DNA from: Cytophagales bacterium
GTDB taxonomy: Bacteria; Bacteroidota; Bacteroidia; Cytophagales; Cyclobacteriaceae
Length of the DNA: 64,000 nt
Direction: 5' to 3'
Assembly (NCBI GenBank): GCA_025359125.1
Contig: JANYHI010000007.1
Coordinates: forward strand, 62,001 to 126,000
The notes below the pieces were generated by a model. It made no database searches, was not told the DNA's origin, and saw only the letters and a list, made by a program, of their open reading frames with translations. Each line of letters begins with the position of its first letter. Positions within the stretch are counted from its first letter, which is position 1. Positions 25,573 through 35,182 of the stretch are shown here, piece by piece. The position numbers and the translations under genes were made by a program.

Positions 25573-26835
25573 CTAAGCAGCTAATTCTTTCATTGCTTTT
25601 GCAAATGTGTCGAGTTCTTCAAGCGTGGTATAAAAATTAGGAGTAATTCTACAGCCATGAACATTGGCGCCATCAATTGCTACTGTCCAGATTTTATATT
25701 TCTTTAAAAGAGTTTCGGCAAGTAAACTTGGCTTCATTCCTTCGACACCTACATTGGCAATACCGCAAGATCGATTTGCTTCTTCTGGCGTATTGATGAT
25801 TATTTTTTTAACATCTTTCAATTTACTAGTCCAGTAATTTTGTAAGAACCGAAGTCGAGCCTCTTTTCTTTCTCCTCCCATTTTCTGATGGAATTCAATA
25901 GCATTTAAAATGGTGAGATCAGTATGTACAGGGTGTGTTCCCGTATGATTCAGTTTGAAAATATCATCCTGTTGGCGAGTTTCATCTCCGAACATTGGCC
26001 ATACGCCTGAAATATTTTCTTTGCTCACATACAGTATCCCCGCACCAAGGGGTACGCCCAACCACTTATGTAAACTGGCTCCGTAATAGTCGCATCGTAA
26101 ATCAGCAATAGAAAATTGAATATGAGCAAATGCATGCGCACCATCTACCATAACTTTTACACCCTTGCTATGCGCCATATCACAAATTTTTCGGATCGGT
26201 AAGATCTGCCCCGTAATATTTACCATGTGGCAAACCATCAGCAGTTTTGTTTTTTCTGTGATTGCGTTAGCGTACAAGTTTATAATCTCATCATCAGATT
26301 TAGGATGATTGGGCAACGAAATAATTTTGTTTATTACTCCATGCCTCCGTGCTACTTGTTTAAACATATCCAGCATGGCGCCATAATCCTGCTCGGCCAT
26401 TATAGCCTCATCTCCCGCTTTCCAATCTTGTCCTGCAATAATGGTGTCAAGCGATTCCGTTGTGTTGCGCGTAATAATTAATTCCTCGGCATTGCATCCT
26501 GCCAAAGCGGCAAGTTGATCGGCAGCTTTCTTTTTATTTTCATATTGCACAGTACGCATGTAGTACGAACCTTCATAGTTTATGTCTTTTATATTTTTAA
26601 CAAAGTGCTCAAGAATCTCCTGTGGCATAAAACTATAATACCCGTTTTCTAGATTGATATAGTCAGGCTTTAACCGATAACCTTTCCGGACTCCTGCCCA
26701 AAAAAGTTCATCATCGGCTAGTTCATTGGCAGAGTAATCTTCAAATGGTTTGATCCAATTTGCGAGCGTATCAAACGGCATTAGTCCGGTTAAACCAAGA
26801 GTTACTGCGTTTTTTAAAAACATGCGTTTGTTCAT
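25573..26835 (-). CDS. PLP-dependent class V aminotransferase-fold enzyme (isopenicillin N epimerase-like)
   Basis: The 420-residue protein has a class V aminotransferase fold: VDGAHA with the PLP-contacting Asp231 and the Schiff-base Lys257 in YGASLHKWLGVPLGAGILY. It resembles isopenicillin N epimerase-like and selenocysteine lyase-like enzymes. The N-terminus (KRMFLKNAVTLGLTGLMPFDTLA) is hydrophobic with a Lys-Arg-x-F-L-K motif reminiscent of a Tat leader, so it may be exported. Substrate unknown. It is divergent from the next conserved gene. Confidence 0.85.
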   Translation of the reverse strand: MNKRMFLKNAVTLGLTGLMPFDTLANWIKPFEDYSANELADDELFWAGVRKGYRLKPDYINLENGYYSFMPQEILEHFVKNIKDINYEGSYYMRTVQYENKKKAADQLAALAGCNAEELIITRNTTESLDTIIAGQDWKAGDEAIMAEQDYGAMLDMFKQVARRHGVINKIISLPNHPKSDDEIINLYANAITEKTKLLMVCHMVNITGQILPIRKICDMAHSKGVKVMVDGAHAFAHIQFSIADLRCDYYGASLHKWLGVPLGAGILYVSKENISGVWPMFGDETRQQDDIFKLNHTGTHPVHTDLTILNAIEFHQKMGGERKEARLRFLQNYWTSKLKDVKKIIINTPEEANRSCGIANVGVEGMKPSLLAETLLKKYKIWTVAIDGANVHGCRITPNFYTTLEELDTFAKAMKELAA

Positions 26836-26915
26836 TCACGTAAGTTAAATAAAAAGACGTATCATCAAGTAGTGATCATACTGTAAAAAAAATTATTATC
26901 TCGTTAAAATGAATT

Positions 26916-26923
26916 TAACTTTG
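26916..26923 (+). promoter_or_regulatory. Candidate -7 box for the 134-residue conserved protein
   Basis: TAACTTTG fits TAnnTTTG and ends 19 bases before the ATG at 26943; the -33 position has no clear TTTG. Confidence 0.35.
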
Positions 26924-26942
26924 TGTTAGTTGTTTTAAGTGA

Positions 26943-27347
26943 ATGAAGAAAGACATTAAAATACCCACTGTGCAAAACGTGACTCTGGCAGTAGCGCGCG
27001 AAAAAAATTTAATAAATCAATATGAGTGGAAGGTGTACCTGATTAATAACAATCCGTATCCAATAGAAAACACACTAGTCGCAAGCAAAGGCTACGGAGA
27101 AAAAGATGGAGAGACACAGCGCACTTCTACTCTCCGGCATTTTTTAGAGACGGTTGCCCCGGAAGCCACCACATCTATAGAGTCGATAGACCCCAATGTA
27201 TTTCATTTAAACAATGAATATTGGGTGAGTTATTATGTGGGTACACAGATTTACGATAAGAAATTTGTGTTTGTACCTGATTCTATTTGCGAAGCCAACA
27301 TTACATTTATTAAAGAGTTGCAGCTAGAGGGAGTTTTGCATTCATAA
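26943..27347 (+). CDS. Conserved Bacteroidota protein, sometimes mislabelled PheS
   Basis: The 134-residue cytosolic protein matches a family I recall from many Bacteroidota, with openings like MKKDI-x-IP-x-V and phrases such as WKVYLINNNPYPIENTLVASKGY and LRHFLETVAP. It is sometimes annotated as phenylalanyl-tRNA synthetase alpha subunit, to which it has no visible similarity. It looks like an all-beta fold. Its last codons overlap the convergent ABC ATPase gene by 6 bases. Function unknown. Confidence 0.75.
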   Translation: MKKDIKIPTVQNVTLAVAREKNLINQYEWKVYLINNNPYPIENTLVASKGYGEKDGETQRTSTLRHFLETVAPEATTSIESIDPNVFHLNNEYWVSYYVGTQIYDKKFVFVPDSICEANITFIKELQLEGVLHS

Positions 27348-27998
27348 TTCATTTAAATAACCATATCTTATCAATTGAGAGTCATCAGTGATTCTGTAGG
27401 TTTGCCCATTGGCTAATACGTAAAGTTGATTACAAATTTCGCGAATGTACCGGTGGGAATGATCGGTTAAAATAATTCCTTTTTTACTTTTCTCCTCTGC
27501 AAAAATTCTGATTAACCTTTCGATATGAATAGGCATAACTCCTGTAAAGGGTTCATCAAATAAAGAAAAGAGGTGATTTGAATATAGAATAAGAAGAACC
27601 TCAAAAAGTCTTCGTTGACCGCCAGATACTTCGTTTGTTTTTTTATTCAAGATTTTCCCCAATTCAGGGAAGGAGCTTTCTAATTTTGAAAAATCAATGT
27701 TATATAATTTTAAAGCCGATGAAAAAGTTAAAAAGGATGGAATCAAATCGCATTGAGGGAGATAGCCAATTAATTTCTTTGACAAATAATTACTACATAA
27801 TCGTTCTTGATTGATCCGAATAGATTTGTTCTCTGTTGAAAGAGTACCAAATACAGATTGAAGCAAGGATGTTTTTCCAGATCCGTTTCGACCAAGCAAA
27901 CCAACAATATTTCCGGTAATGCATTTCATGTGAACACTACTCAAAATTGTATGCAAGCCATACGATAGGTTGATGCTATCAAATTCAAGAGTATTCAT
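27342..27998 (-). CDS. ABC transporter ATP-binding protein
   Basis: The 218-residue protein carries Walker A GRNGSGKTS, Q-loop (LPQCD), signature VSGGQRRL, Walker B LFSLFDEP and the H-loop in LTDHSHRY. It is one ATPase domain with no fused membrane part. Its start overlaps the end of a 96-residue membrane-protein gene by 4 bases, so the two are a coupled operon and possibly a small ABC exporter or an orphan system. Substrate unknown. It is convergent with the 134-residue gene. Confidence 0.9.
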   Translation of the reverse strand: MNTLEFDSINLSYGLHTILSSVHMKCITGNIVGLLGRNGSGKTSLLQSVFGTLSTENKSIRINQERLCSNYLSKKLIGYLPQCDLIPSFLTFSSALKLYNIDFSKLESSFPELGKILNKKTNEVSGGQRRLFEVLLILYSNHLFSLFDEPFTGVMPIHIERLIRIFAEEKSKKGIILTDHSHRYIREICNQLYVLANGQTYRITDDSQLIRYGYLNEL

Positions 27999-28285
27999 AA
28001 GCTTACAGTAAGTAGAAATGATGCAAGTGCAATCAAGACATCTAAGGAAACGATATGGAAATAAATAGACTTTGTTGAAAGGCCTAAATTGTTAAAAAAG
28101 TAGAATTCGTGAGCCCTGAAAAAATGGAGATAGATTACCAATAGCCCTGTGGTTATAAGTTTGATCCATAGAACGTAAATGATAAATATGCTGCTTGACA
28201 ATGAAACACAGCATATAAAAGTAAGAATAAGAGAAGGGATGGCGATGAGTTGATAACAGGCTAGTGCAACTTTTAGTTTATCCAT
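27995..28285 (-). CDS. Small membrane protein coupled to the ABC ATPase
   Basis: The 96-residue product has three hydrophobic segments (about 10-30, 33-52 and 75-95) and a short aromatic/charged loop HFFRAHEFYFFNN. Its ATG lies at 28285 and its stop overlaps the ATPase start by 4 bases. It is far too short for a standard ABC permease, so it may be one half of a minimal transporter or a regulator. No family recognised. Confidence 0.65.
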   Translation of the reverse strand: MDKLKVALACYQLIAIPSLILTFICCVSLSSSIFIIYVLWIKLITTGLLVIYLHFFRAHEFYFFNNLGLSTKSIYFHIVSLDVLIALASFLLTVSL

Positions 28286-28357
28286 ATTTCTGAGTAAACA
28301 ACTATTATACCATGTTTGGGATGGTCATACTAATGTGTACTTTTATAAACAGATTTT

Positions 28358-29071
28358 ATGAATCAAAATTTAAAAGACATCCTCTTTCTGGATATTGAAA
28401 CCGTTGGGTGCGTAGATCACTATTCTCGCTTAAGCGAAAGATTAAAATCACAATGGGCACGCAAGGCAAATTTTTTCAAACGCGAAGAAGGCCAGACGGA
28501 TGAAGATCTCTTTCATGAAAAGGCTGGCATTTATGCTGAGTTTGGTAAAGTAATTGTGATAGCGGTGGGTAAGTACAGTGAAAATGAAAAGGGGGAATTC
28601 AGTTTACGCACAAAATTTTTTGCCGATCACGATGAAAAGAAACTGCTCACTGATTTTAAAGGAATGCTTGAAAAGCTAGATCCATCTACTAAACTTTGTG
28701 CACATAATGGCAAAGAGTTTGATTTCCCTTATATGAGTAGGCGCATGTTGGTAAACGGAATATCACTTCCTTCTCTTTTAGATTTCGCAGGCCGCAGACC
28801 GTGGGAAATTCCTCACCTTGATACCATGGAGCTATGGAAGTTTGGTGATTATAAGCATTATACTTCACTTGATTTACTCGCTGCTATTTTCAACATCCCA
28901 TCTAGCAAGGGTAGTATGGATGGCTCGATGGTAAACGAAGTATATTATCGAGATAAAGAATTGAATAAGATAGCAAAGTATTGTGTAGAAGATGTGGTGG
29001 CCATTGCGCAACTCTATTTGAAGATGAAAGGATTAGAGCTAATAGCAGAAAAAAATATTATCCGGGCGTAA
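28358..29071 (+). CDS. DEDD-type 3'-5' exonuclease (ribonuclease H-like)
   Basis: The 237-residue protein has the three exonuclease motifs: DIETVG near the start, AHNGKEFDFPYMSRRM in the middle and YCVEDVVAIAQLYL near the end (a DEDDy-like pattern). It belongs to the 'predicted polysaccharide biosynthesis 3'-5' exonuclease' family, which digests nucleic acid 3' ends; the name reflects genome context in other organisms. RNase R begins 18 bases downstream, which suggests linked roles in RNA or DNA end processing. Confidence 0.86.
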   Translation: MNQNLKDILFLDIETVGCVDHYSRLSERLKSQWARKANFFKREEGQTDEDLFHEKAGIYAEFGKVIVIAVGKYSENEKGEFSLRTKFFADHDEKKLLTDFKGMLEKLDPSTKLCAHNGKEFDFPYMSRRMLVNGISLPSLLDFAGRRPWEIPHLDTMELWKFGDYKHYTSLDLLAAIFNIPSSKGSMDGSMVNEVYYRDKELNKIAKYCVEDVVAIAQLYLKMKGLELIAEKNIIRA

Positions 29072-29089
29072 GCCCTATAAAAACAAAGT

Positions 29090-31243
29090 ATGAGCAAAAA
29101 AAAATTTAAAGAGAAAAAGGAAACGAAAGATAAGAAGGAGAAAGTAGGGCTTTATGGTTCGCTACTCTCTTTGTTAGATGAGATGGCTGGCAAGGCATAT
29201 AGTATTCAGCAAATTGCCAAGCGCCTGCAGGTGAAAAAGAAATCAATGATTGAAGATTTGTATAAGTTGCTAGACTCTCTCCTAGAAGAAGGGAAAATTG
29301 AACAACTAAGTAATGGGAGTTATAAAACGAAGTCATCTAAATTAGGGAAAAGTGTTGTAGGCATTGTTGATCATGTTAATCCTCGTTTTGCCTATGTGGC
29401 CACAGGCGAAGAAGGATCTAAAGACATTTACGTCCAGTTGCGTGATTTGGGATCTGCATTGCACGGAGATACCGTTAAAGTTACTTTACTTGGAAGGAAG
29501 AATGGCGCCAGCCCCGAAGGAAAAGTAGTTGAAGTAGTTAAGCGTGGCCGCAATAGGTTTGTAGGTCGCATGGAAATATCCAAAAGCTTTGGATTTATTG
29601 TGCCTGATTTCAAAAAAATATATGCCGATTTTTTTGTCTACCCCGAAAATATAAATGGGGCCAACCCCAACGACAAAGTTTTATTTGAGGTAACTAAATG
29701 GGCCGAAGGAGATAAAAGCGCGGAAGGAAAAGTAATTGAAGTGCTAGGCAAGACGGGAGAGAACAACGCAGAGATTCACTCCATTATGGCAGAATTTGAT
29801 TTGCCTTTTCGTTTTCCGGAAGGAGTATTAAAGTTATCTGAGCAAATACCGGAAGGAATTACGAAAGAGGAAATAAGCAAGCGAAGAGATTTTAGAGACA
29901 TCACCACTTTCACGATCGATCCGGAAGATGCCAAAGATTTTGACGATGCTATTTCATTTCAAAAACTTTCCAATGGCAATTATGAAATTGGTGTTCACAT
30001 TGCCGATGTAACCCATTACGTTAGGCCGGGTAATGAATTGGACAATGATGCGTTTGATCGGGCGACATCTGTGTACTTGGTTGATAGGACTGTGCCCATG
30101 TTGCCAGAGAGATTATCGAACGGGCTTTGTTCTCTTCGGCCTAATGAAGACAAGCTCACATTCGCAGCCGTGTTTGAAATGGATGCCAAAGGAAAAATTT
30201 CCAGCGAATGGTTTGGTAGAACAGTTATTCATTCAGATCATCGCTTTTCATATGAACAAGCACAAGAAGTAATTGAAACCGGAACTGGTAAGTTTGCTGA
30301 GGAATTAAAAATACTCAATGGCCTTCACGATATTTTGCGGAAAGAAAGATTTAAGAAAGGCGCTGTAAACTTTGAAACTACAGAAGTAAAATTTAAGCTA
30401 GATGAACAAGGCAAGCCACTTATGGTGATTCCAAAAATCAGAAAGGAAGCGCACAAGTTAATTGAGGAGTTTATGCTATTGGCCAATCGTGCGGTAGCAA
30501 CCTTTGTTTACAAAATGAAGAAGGGTGAAGAGAAAAACACGTTTGTTTATAGGACACACGATTTTCCTAATCCTGAGAAAGTAGCAGACTTTGCTTTATT
30601 CGCTAAACAATTTGGTCACGCACTAGCCATTGATGATGCTTCTGTTTCTCGTTCGTTAAATAAATTGATGGATGCGATTGAAGGCAAGCCAGAACAAAAC
30701 GTGTTGCAATCACTGGCGGTGCGCGCGATGGCGAAGGCAAAATATACTACCGATGCAAAACCACATTTCGGTTTAGCATTTGATCACTACACACATTTTA
30801 CTTCCCCTATTCGTAGGTATCCGGATATGATCGTGCATCGCTTGCTCCAACACTATTTAGATGGGGGTAAATCAGTTTCCAAAAAAGAGTTTGAAGAAAA
30901 ATGCATTCACTCTTCCGAAAGGGAAAAGCGAGCTGCAGATGCCGAACGTGCGAGTATCAAATACAAACAAGTAGAATTCATGAGCATGGCAGAACATAAG
31001 CCATTCGATGGAATTATTACAGGTGTTACCGAGTTTGGAATTTTTGTGGAGATCTCGGAAACCAAGTGCGAAGGCATGGTGCGCATGGCCGATATGAAAG
31101 ATGATTTTTATGAGTTCGATGAAAAGAATTATCGTGCTATTGGCCGAAGAAGAAAAAAAATCTATCGACTAGGCGATAAGGTAGTGGTAAGAATAAAAAA
31201 GACAGATGTTGACAGACGAACGATTGATCTTAGCTTTGAATAG
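29090..31243 (+). CDS. rnr: Ribonuclease R
   Basis: The 717-residue product follows the RNase R plan: an N-terminal helix-turn-helix-like region after a Lys/Glu-rich leader, two cold-shock domains, the RNB catalytic domain with TIDPEDAKDFDDAIS (Mg-binding Asp cluster), RSLNKL...RAMAKAKYTTD and HYTHFTSPIRRYPD, and a C-terminal S1 domain (about 640-715, FDGIITGVTEFGIFV). It degrades structured RNA 3' to 5'. It follows the exonuclease gene by 18 bases on the same strand. Confidence 0.96.
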   Translation: MSKKKFKEKKETKDKKEKVGLYGSLLSLLDEMAGKAYSIQQIAKRLQVKKKSMIEDLYKLLDSLLEEGKIEQLSNGSYKTKSSKLGKSVVGIVDHVNPRFAYVATGEEGSKDIYVQLRDLGSALHGDTVKVTLLGRKNGASPEGKVVEVVKRGRNRFVGRMEISKSFGFIVPDFKKIYADFFVYPENINGANPNDKVLFEVTKWAEGDKSAEGKVIEVLGKTGENNAEIHSIMAEFDLPFRFPEGVLKLSEQIPEGITKEEISKRRDFRDITTFTIDPEDAKDFDDAISFQKLSNGNYEIGVHIADVTHYVRPGNELDNDAFDRATSVYLVDRTVPMLPERLSNGLCSLRPNEDKLTFAAVFEMDAKGKISSEWFGRTVIHSDHRFSYEQAQEVIETGTGKFAEELKILNGLHDILRKERFKKGAVNFETTEVKFKLDEQGKPLMVIPKIRKEAHKLIEEFMLLANRAVATFVYKMKKGEEKNTFVYRTHDFPNPEKVADFALFAKQFGHALAIDDASVSRSLNKLMDAIEGKPEQNVLQSLAVRAMAKAKYTTDAKPHFGLAFDHYTHFTSPIRRYPDMIVHRLLQHYLDGGKSVSKKEFEEKCIHSSEREKRAADAERASIKYKQVEFMSMAEHKPFDGIITGVTEFGIFVEISETKCEGMVRMADMKDDFYEFDEKNYRAIGRRRKKIYRLGDKVVVRIKKTDVDRRTIDLSFE

Positions 31244-31373
31244 GCTTTATTTCCTCACCTTAAAGGGAATATAAATAATTTACCGGCCAGCATAGAAATA
31301 GAATTTTTATTTTTTGCTCCTTATTTAAGTTTATTTAATTAATCAAGATTTGAAATCCTAAGAACGATACAAA

Positions 31374-32333
31374 GTGATAGTAGATTATAAAAAATTAATT
31401 GAATCTGAAATTAGTAATCAATCTTTTGGCACTCAGCCAAAATCACTTTACGAACCCATTCGTTATTTAATGAAATTGGGAGGCAAGCGCTTACGCCCCA
31501 TGTTGGTTATGCTTGCTTATTCATTGTATAAAAAGAATGTAGAGAAAATTGTTTCGTATGCTGCAGCGGTAGAAGCCTTTCATAATTTCACCTTGATGCA
31601 TGATGATATTATGGACAAAGCACCTTTGCGAAGGGGTAAAGCTACGGTACATGAAAAATGGAATGTAAATACAGCTATTCTTTCTGGTGATGTGATGTTG
31701 GTGCGAGTGTATGATATGTTTTTATCATTAGAAGATAAAAAAATAAAGCAAGTGCTTAAAGCTTTTAACCAATGCGCTGCTGAAGTATGCGAAGGCCAAC
31801 AGTGGGATATGGAATTTGAAGCAAAATTAAAAGTAACGGAGGCTGAATACATAGAAATGATTCGATTGAAAACCGCAGTGTTACTTGGATTTAGCTTGGA
31901 GCTGGGAGCTATTCTAGCTGATGCACCTGAAGCTGATCAAATAGCATTGCGAGAATTTGGCGTAAACATAGGAATTGGATTTCAATTGAAAGATGACTTG
32001 CTAGATGTGTATGCCGATCAAGATAAATTCGGGAAACAAGTAGGGGGCGATATTATTTCCAACAAAAAAACTTTTTTGCTAATCAAAGCTTTGCATAGGG
32101 CAAAAGGAAACGAAAAGAAAGAACTAGAAATGTGGCTTGCGGCTAAGAAATTCAATGCTAAGAAAAAAGTAAAAGCCGTTACTGAAATTTACGATAGCGT
32201 TGGTATTCCTGCTTTGGCAGAAGCAAAAATTAGTGAATATTTTAATTCGGGTTTTGAAAGTCTGAGTAGGGTTAATGCAAATACGTCAGCTATAAAGTCC
32301 TTTACTCAAGACTTGATAGCAAGGCAATCTTAA
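31374..32333 (+). CDS. Polyprenyl (isoprenyl) diphosphate synthase
   Basis: The 319-residue protein has the family's first aspartate-rich motif in LMHDDIMDKAPLRR and the second in FQLKDDLLDVY, plus GGKRLRPML near residue 33. It chains isopentenyl units to form the octaprenyl/heptaprenyl tail of menaquinone or a similar product; chain length cannot be read from sequence. It starts with GTG at 31374 and ends overlapping the convergent lipoprotein gene by 4 bases. Confidence 0.93.
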   Translation: MIVDYKKLIESEISNQSFGTQPKSLYEPIRYLMKLGGKRLRPMLVMLAYSLYKKNVEKIVSYAAAVEAFHNFTLMHDDIMDKAPLRRGKATVHEKWNVNTAILSGDVMLVRVYDMFLSLEDKKIKQVLKAFNQCAAEVCEGQQWDMEFEAKLKVTEAEYIEMIRLKTAVLLGFSLELGAILADAPEADQIALREFGVNIGIGFQLKDDLLDVYADQDKFGKQVGGDIISNKKTFLLIKALHRAKGNEKKELEMWLAAKKFNAKKKVKAVTEIYDSVGIPALAEAKISEYFNSGFESLSRVNANTSAIKSFTQDLIARQS

Positions 32334-33196
32334 TTTCTTTTGTAAAAAAGTAATTTGCCTAGTTTGCCATCTACTTTTTCGCTAAGGGTATAATAACCTG
32401 AACCGTCTTGAGCCCAGGTGATTGCTTCACCTTGCTTTTCGCGAGTGTATGGAAGAATATTAGGTTTCTGTTGAAGTAATTTTTCTAGAGAAATTTCTCT
32501 TTCATTATTCCAATAATAAATATTATCATAATCTTTTAGCAATACTTCTTTTCCGTTTGCTGAAAAACTTCCCGAAGTGATTTTATAAAAAGGAATAATA
32601 CCAATCTTTTCGGCTGTCATGATTCCCTTTTTAAAGGGATATGGTACCCGATAGATATGTACGGAGTCTTCCATTTTTGAAACCAGATACAAATCGTTTG
32701 AAACTGGATCAATCATCATTGTTTCAGAATCACGAATGCCATCCGGTAATTGAATCTGTAAAGTATCAAATGCGGAAATCTCAATTTCTTTTTCATTACT
32801 GATCAATGGTTCTTTAAACCTATAAATCAATTTTGTTTTATATCGTGATAGATTATCTCCTATGTCTCCCACATAGATATAATTCTTAGTGGAGTCGGGT
32901 CCAATTCCTAAAGTAACGTCTTCAAAGTCCCGATTCTCAATATCTTTAAGCTTGCAAACTAATTTTGTCTGCGCTTTTTCATCAATCAAAAATACTTCTG
33001 CCGGATTGCCGCTGTCATTCAACGTCCATAAATGTTTGGGATAAGAAATACTTTCAACTATTCCAGAAGCCTCTAGTAACCGCTCGTCTACAGTTCCGAG
33101 AGAAATGCCCAACGAGAATAAATCGCTATCGCTCCGTTTAGTTTCTGTACAACTAAGAACAGAAATGAAAATCAAAAAATGGATGATGATGCGCAT
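32330..33196 (-). CDS. Lipoprotein with beta-propeller-like body, unknown function
   Basis: The ATG at 33196 gives 288 residues with a lipobox (FISVLSC). Phrases such as EASGIVES, LWTLNDSGNPAEVFLID and VGDIGDNLSRY look like the blades of an NHL/YVTN-type propeller. No catalytic motif. The frame extends upstream to 33238, into the neighbouring gene's end, so the signal-peptide Met is preferred. It starts 10 bases after the HEAT/cyclophilin gene and is likely in its operon. Confidence 0.75.
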   Translation of the reverse strand: MRIIIHFLIFISVLSCTETKRSDSDLFSLGISLGTVDERLLEASGIVESISYPKHLWTLNDSGNPAEVFLIDEKAQTKLVCKLKDIENRDFEDVTLGIGPDSTKNYIYVGDIGDNLSRYKTKLIYRFKEPLISNEKEIEISAFDTLQIQLPDGIRDSETMMIDPVSNDLYLVSKMEDSVHIYRVPYPFKKGIMTAEKIGIIPFYKITSGSFSANGKEVLLKDYDNIYYWNNEREISLEKLLQQKPNILPYTREKQGEAITWAQDGSGYYTLSEKVDGKLGKLLFYKRN

Positions 33197-33206
33197 AGAT
33201 AAATCT

Positions 33207-35108
33207 TTAGAATAATGTAGCAGAATTAATTTTATCACCTACCTGAATAGCATTCACGACCCTCATCCCTCCTATCACCTCTGCAAAAATAGTGTACCGC
33301 CCGTTGAGGTGAGGAGTAGGCGAGTGTGTTATAAACCATTGGGTGCCTTCGGTATCTTTTCCGGCTGAGGCCATGCCTACAGAACCTTCTTTATACCGAG
33401 TAAGAGAAAACTCTGAACGAATAGAATAATTTTCACTGCCCAATCCATCTCCGCGGTTACATCCGGTTTGAATAACAAAGTTGGGAACCACCCGATGAAA
33501 ATATTTTCCATCGAAATATTTTTTCTTTACCAAAGAAACAAAATTAGCAACTGATCCGGGCGCTTCTTCTACTAGTAGTTTAAGAATGACGGTTCCTTTT
33601 GTAGTTTCAATTTTAACTTTTTGATTTTTAGAAATAGTTTTAACTAAAGCCCAATCAATTGGATGATTAAATTGATTTTGTGGAGACGGTGGTTTGGGGC
33701 TCCCTTCGAAATAAGCAATGGCTTCTTCTAATGGTTGAAGTGCTTCAATATCTTTTGGCAGCGATAATTTCTTCTTCGCTTCAGAAAGGAAAGAAAAATC
33801 AGCAATAATTTTTCGATAATCAAGTGCCGGGTCAATCAATGCTGCCGCAATGATTCCAATTACTCCAGGATCGCCAGCTAAGATGGCTTGCTTGTAATTA
33901 TTGGCAATTTTTGTTTTTAGCACATCGGTAAGTGCAGAATTATGGCTGACATTTACTAACGCTTGTGCTGCCGATGATTTTATCACAAAAGAAGATGAAT
34001 GAATTAGTTGTTCGTCAATAAATTCAATTGATTTTATACTTGAAGAAAGCGAAAGTAGCAATGAAGCTTTTTGATAATCGTTTGCTGACGAAGTATACAA
34101 ATCTTTTATTTCCTGAATTAACGAGTCATTACCTGAAATTGTCAAAAGTATTTTATACAAATTACTTTGAATGCGCGTATTTTTTTTTGACTTCGCAATC
34201 CGATAAAAATCTTCTTTAAAAATTAGCAGCGGCTTGATAGCTTCAGCAGCAGCGATGCCTACTTGATCTACACTATCTGCTAATGCTTGTAACAATACAT
34301 TATAAGTTTTTTTAGTTGGCCAACTAGCCAACGAGCGCACAGCATTTATTCTTACCCTATAATCTTTATTATTTTTTGCGATGCTAATAAGAGGAGAAAT
34401 ACTTTTTGCGGAATCTAATTTTCGTAAACCACTGGCGGCTGCCATGCGCACATAGTCAGATTTATCAGAGGTTGCAGCATTGATTAAATTTTCACCTTCA
34501 GAGATTTCTAATTTAGATGTCCTGCTAAAAAAATGTGCGGCTCCTAATCGCGTTTGCAAAGAATAAGTTGGAGTAAGAAATTCCAATTGTTTTTTAACGA
34601 TGGCATTATCAGCTAAGCCGCGTAACCCCACATAATAAAATGCCCAAGCCAATCCTTCAGTCGAAATGGAATCTTTTGTCTTTATATTTTTTAAATTTTG
34701 AAGATCAACCGGGTGAATGGTTTTACCCAAACCTTCCAATACTTCGCGAAGCACACTTTTATCACCATCTTCTAATGCGGGAATCAACGCATTAACAGAG
34801 GCCGTTCCGTTTGTTTGCCCTAAAGCAAAAGCCGCCATTCTGCGAGCATCAGCTACCGGATCTTCTAACAACATGGTGCCCAGTTGTAATGAGGCGGTAG
34901 AATCTTGAACGGAGGCTAACGCAAGAGCTGCTTCAATTCTGTAAACAGGATTTTTATTGAGCAGGTATTTGATAAGACTGTCTGTTTGTCTACGATCTTG
35001 GAAGTCTCCTATTTTTATTATGACTGGATCTGAAAATTTATTTGGAGAAGAATGGCAGCTAGCTAATGCTACCAATACAACTAACAATATTGATTTTGGG
35101 AAATTCAT
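33207..35108 (-). CDS. HEAT-repeat lipoprotein fused to a cyclophilin-type peptidyl-prolyl isomerase
   Basis: The 633-residue protein starts with a lipobox (VALASC). About residues 25-450 are helical HEAT-like repeats of about 31 residues (for example AALALASVQDSTASLQLGTML). About residues 485-630 form a cyclophilin: the TKGTVILKLL and PGSVANFVSLVKKKYFDGKYFHRVVPNFVIQ core, with GTQWFITHSPTPHLNGRYTIFAEV near the end. It should isomerise prolyl bonds in exported proteins, with the HEAT region as a docking scaffold. This fusion is found in Bacteroidota, but the partner is unknown. The frame is uninterrupted. Confidence 0.87.
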   Translation of the reverse strand: MNFPKSILLVVLVALASCHSSPNKFSDPVIIKIGDFQDRRQTDSLIKYLLNKNPVYRIEAALALASVQDSTASLQLGTMLLEDPVADARRMAAFALGQTNGTASVNALIPALEDGDKSVLREVLEGLGKTIHPVDLQNLKNIKTKDSISTEGLAWAFYYVGLRGLADNAIVKKQLEFLTPTYSLQTRLGAAHFFSRTSKLEISEGENLINAATSDKSDYVRMAAASGLRKLDSAKSISPLISIAKNNKDYRVRINAVRSLASWPTKKTYNVLLQALADSVDQVGIAAAEAIKPLLIFKEDFYRIAKSKKNTRIQSNLYKILLTISGNDSLIQEIKDLYTSSANDYQKASLLLSLSSSIKSIEFIDEQLIHSSSFVIKSSAAQALVNVSHNSALTDVLKTKIANNYKQAILAGDPGVIGIIAAALIDPALDYRKIIADFSFLSEAKKKLSLPKDIEALQPLEEAIAYFEGSPKPPSPQNQFNHPIDWALVKTISKNQKVKIETTKGTVILKLLVEEAPGSVANFVSLVKKKYFDGKYFHRVVPNFVIQTGCNRGDGLGSENYSIRSEFSLTRYKEGSVGMASAGKDTEGTQWFITHSPTPHLNGRYTIFAEVIGGMRVVNAIQVGDKINSATLF

Positions 35109-35182
35109 TTAGCAAATAGAATGTTGGTTGACAATAATTGTCAATTTAAAAAGAGTAAAATAAACTCAGATAAAATTTTTTC

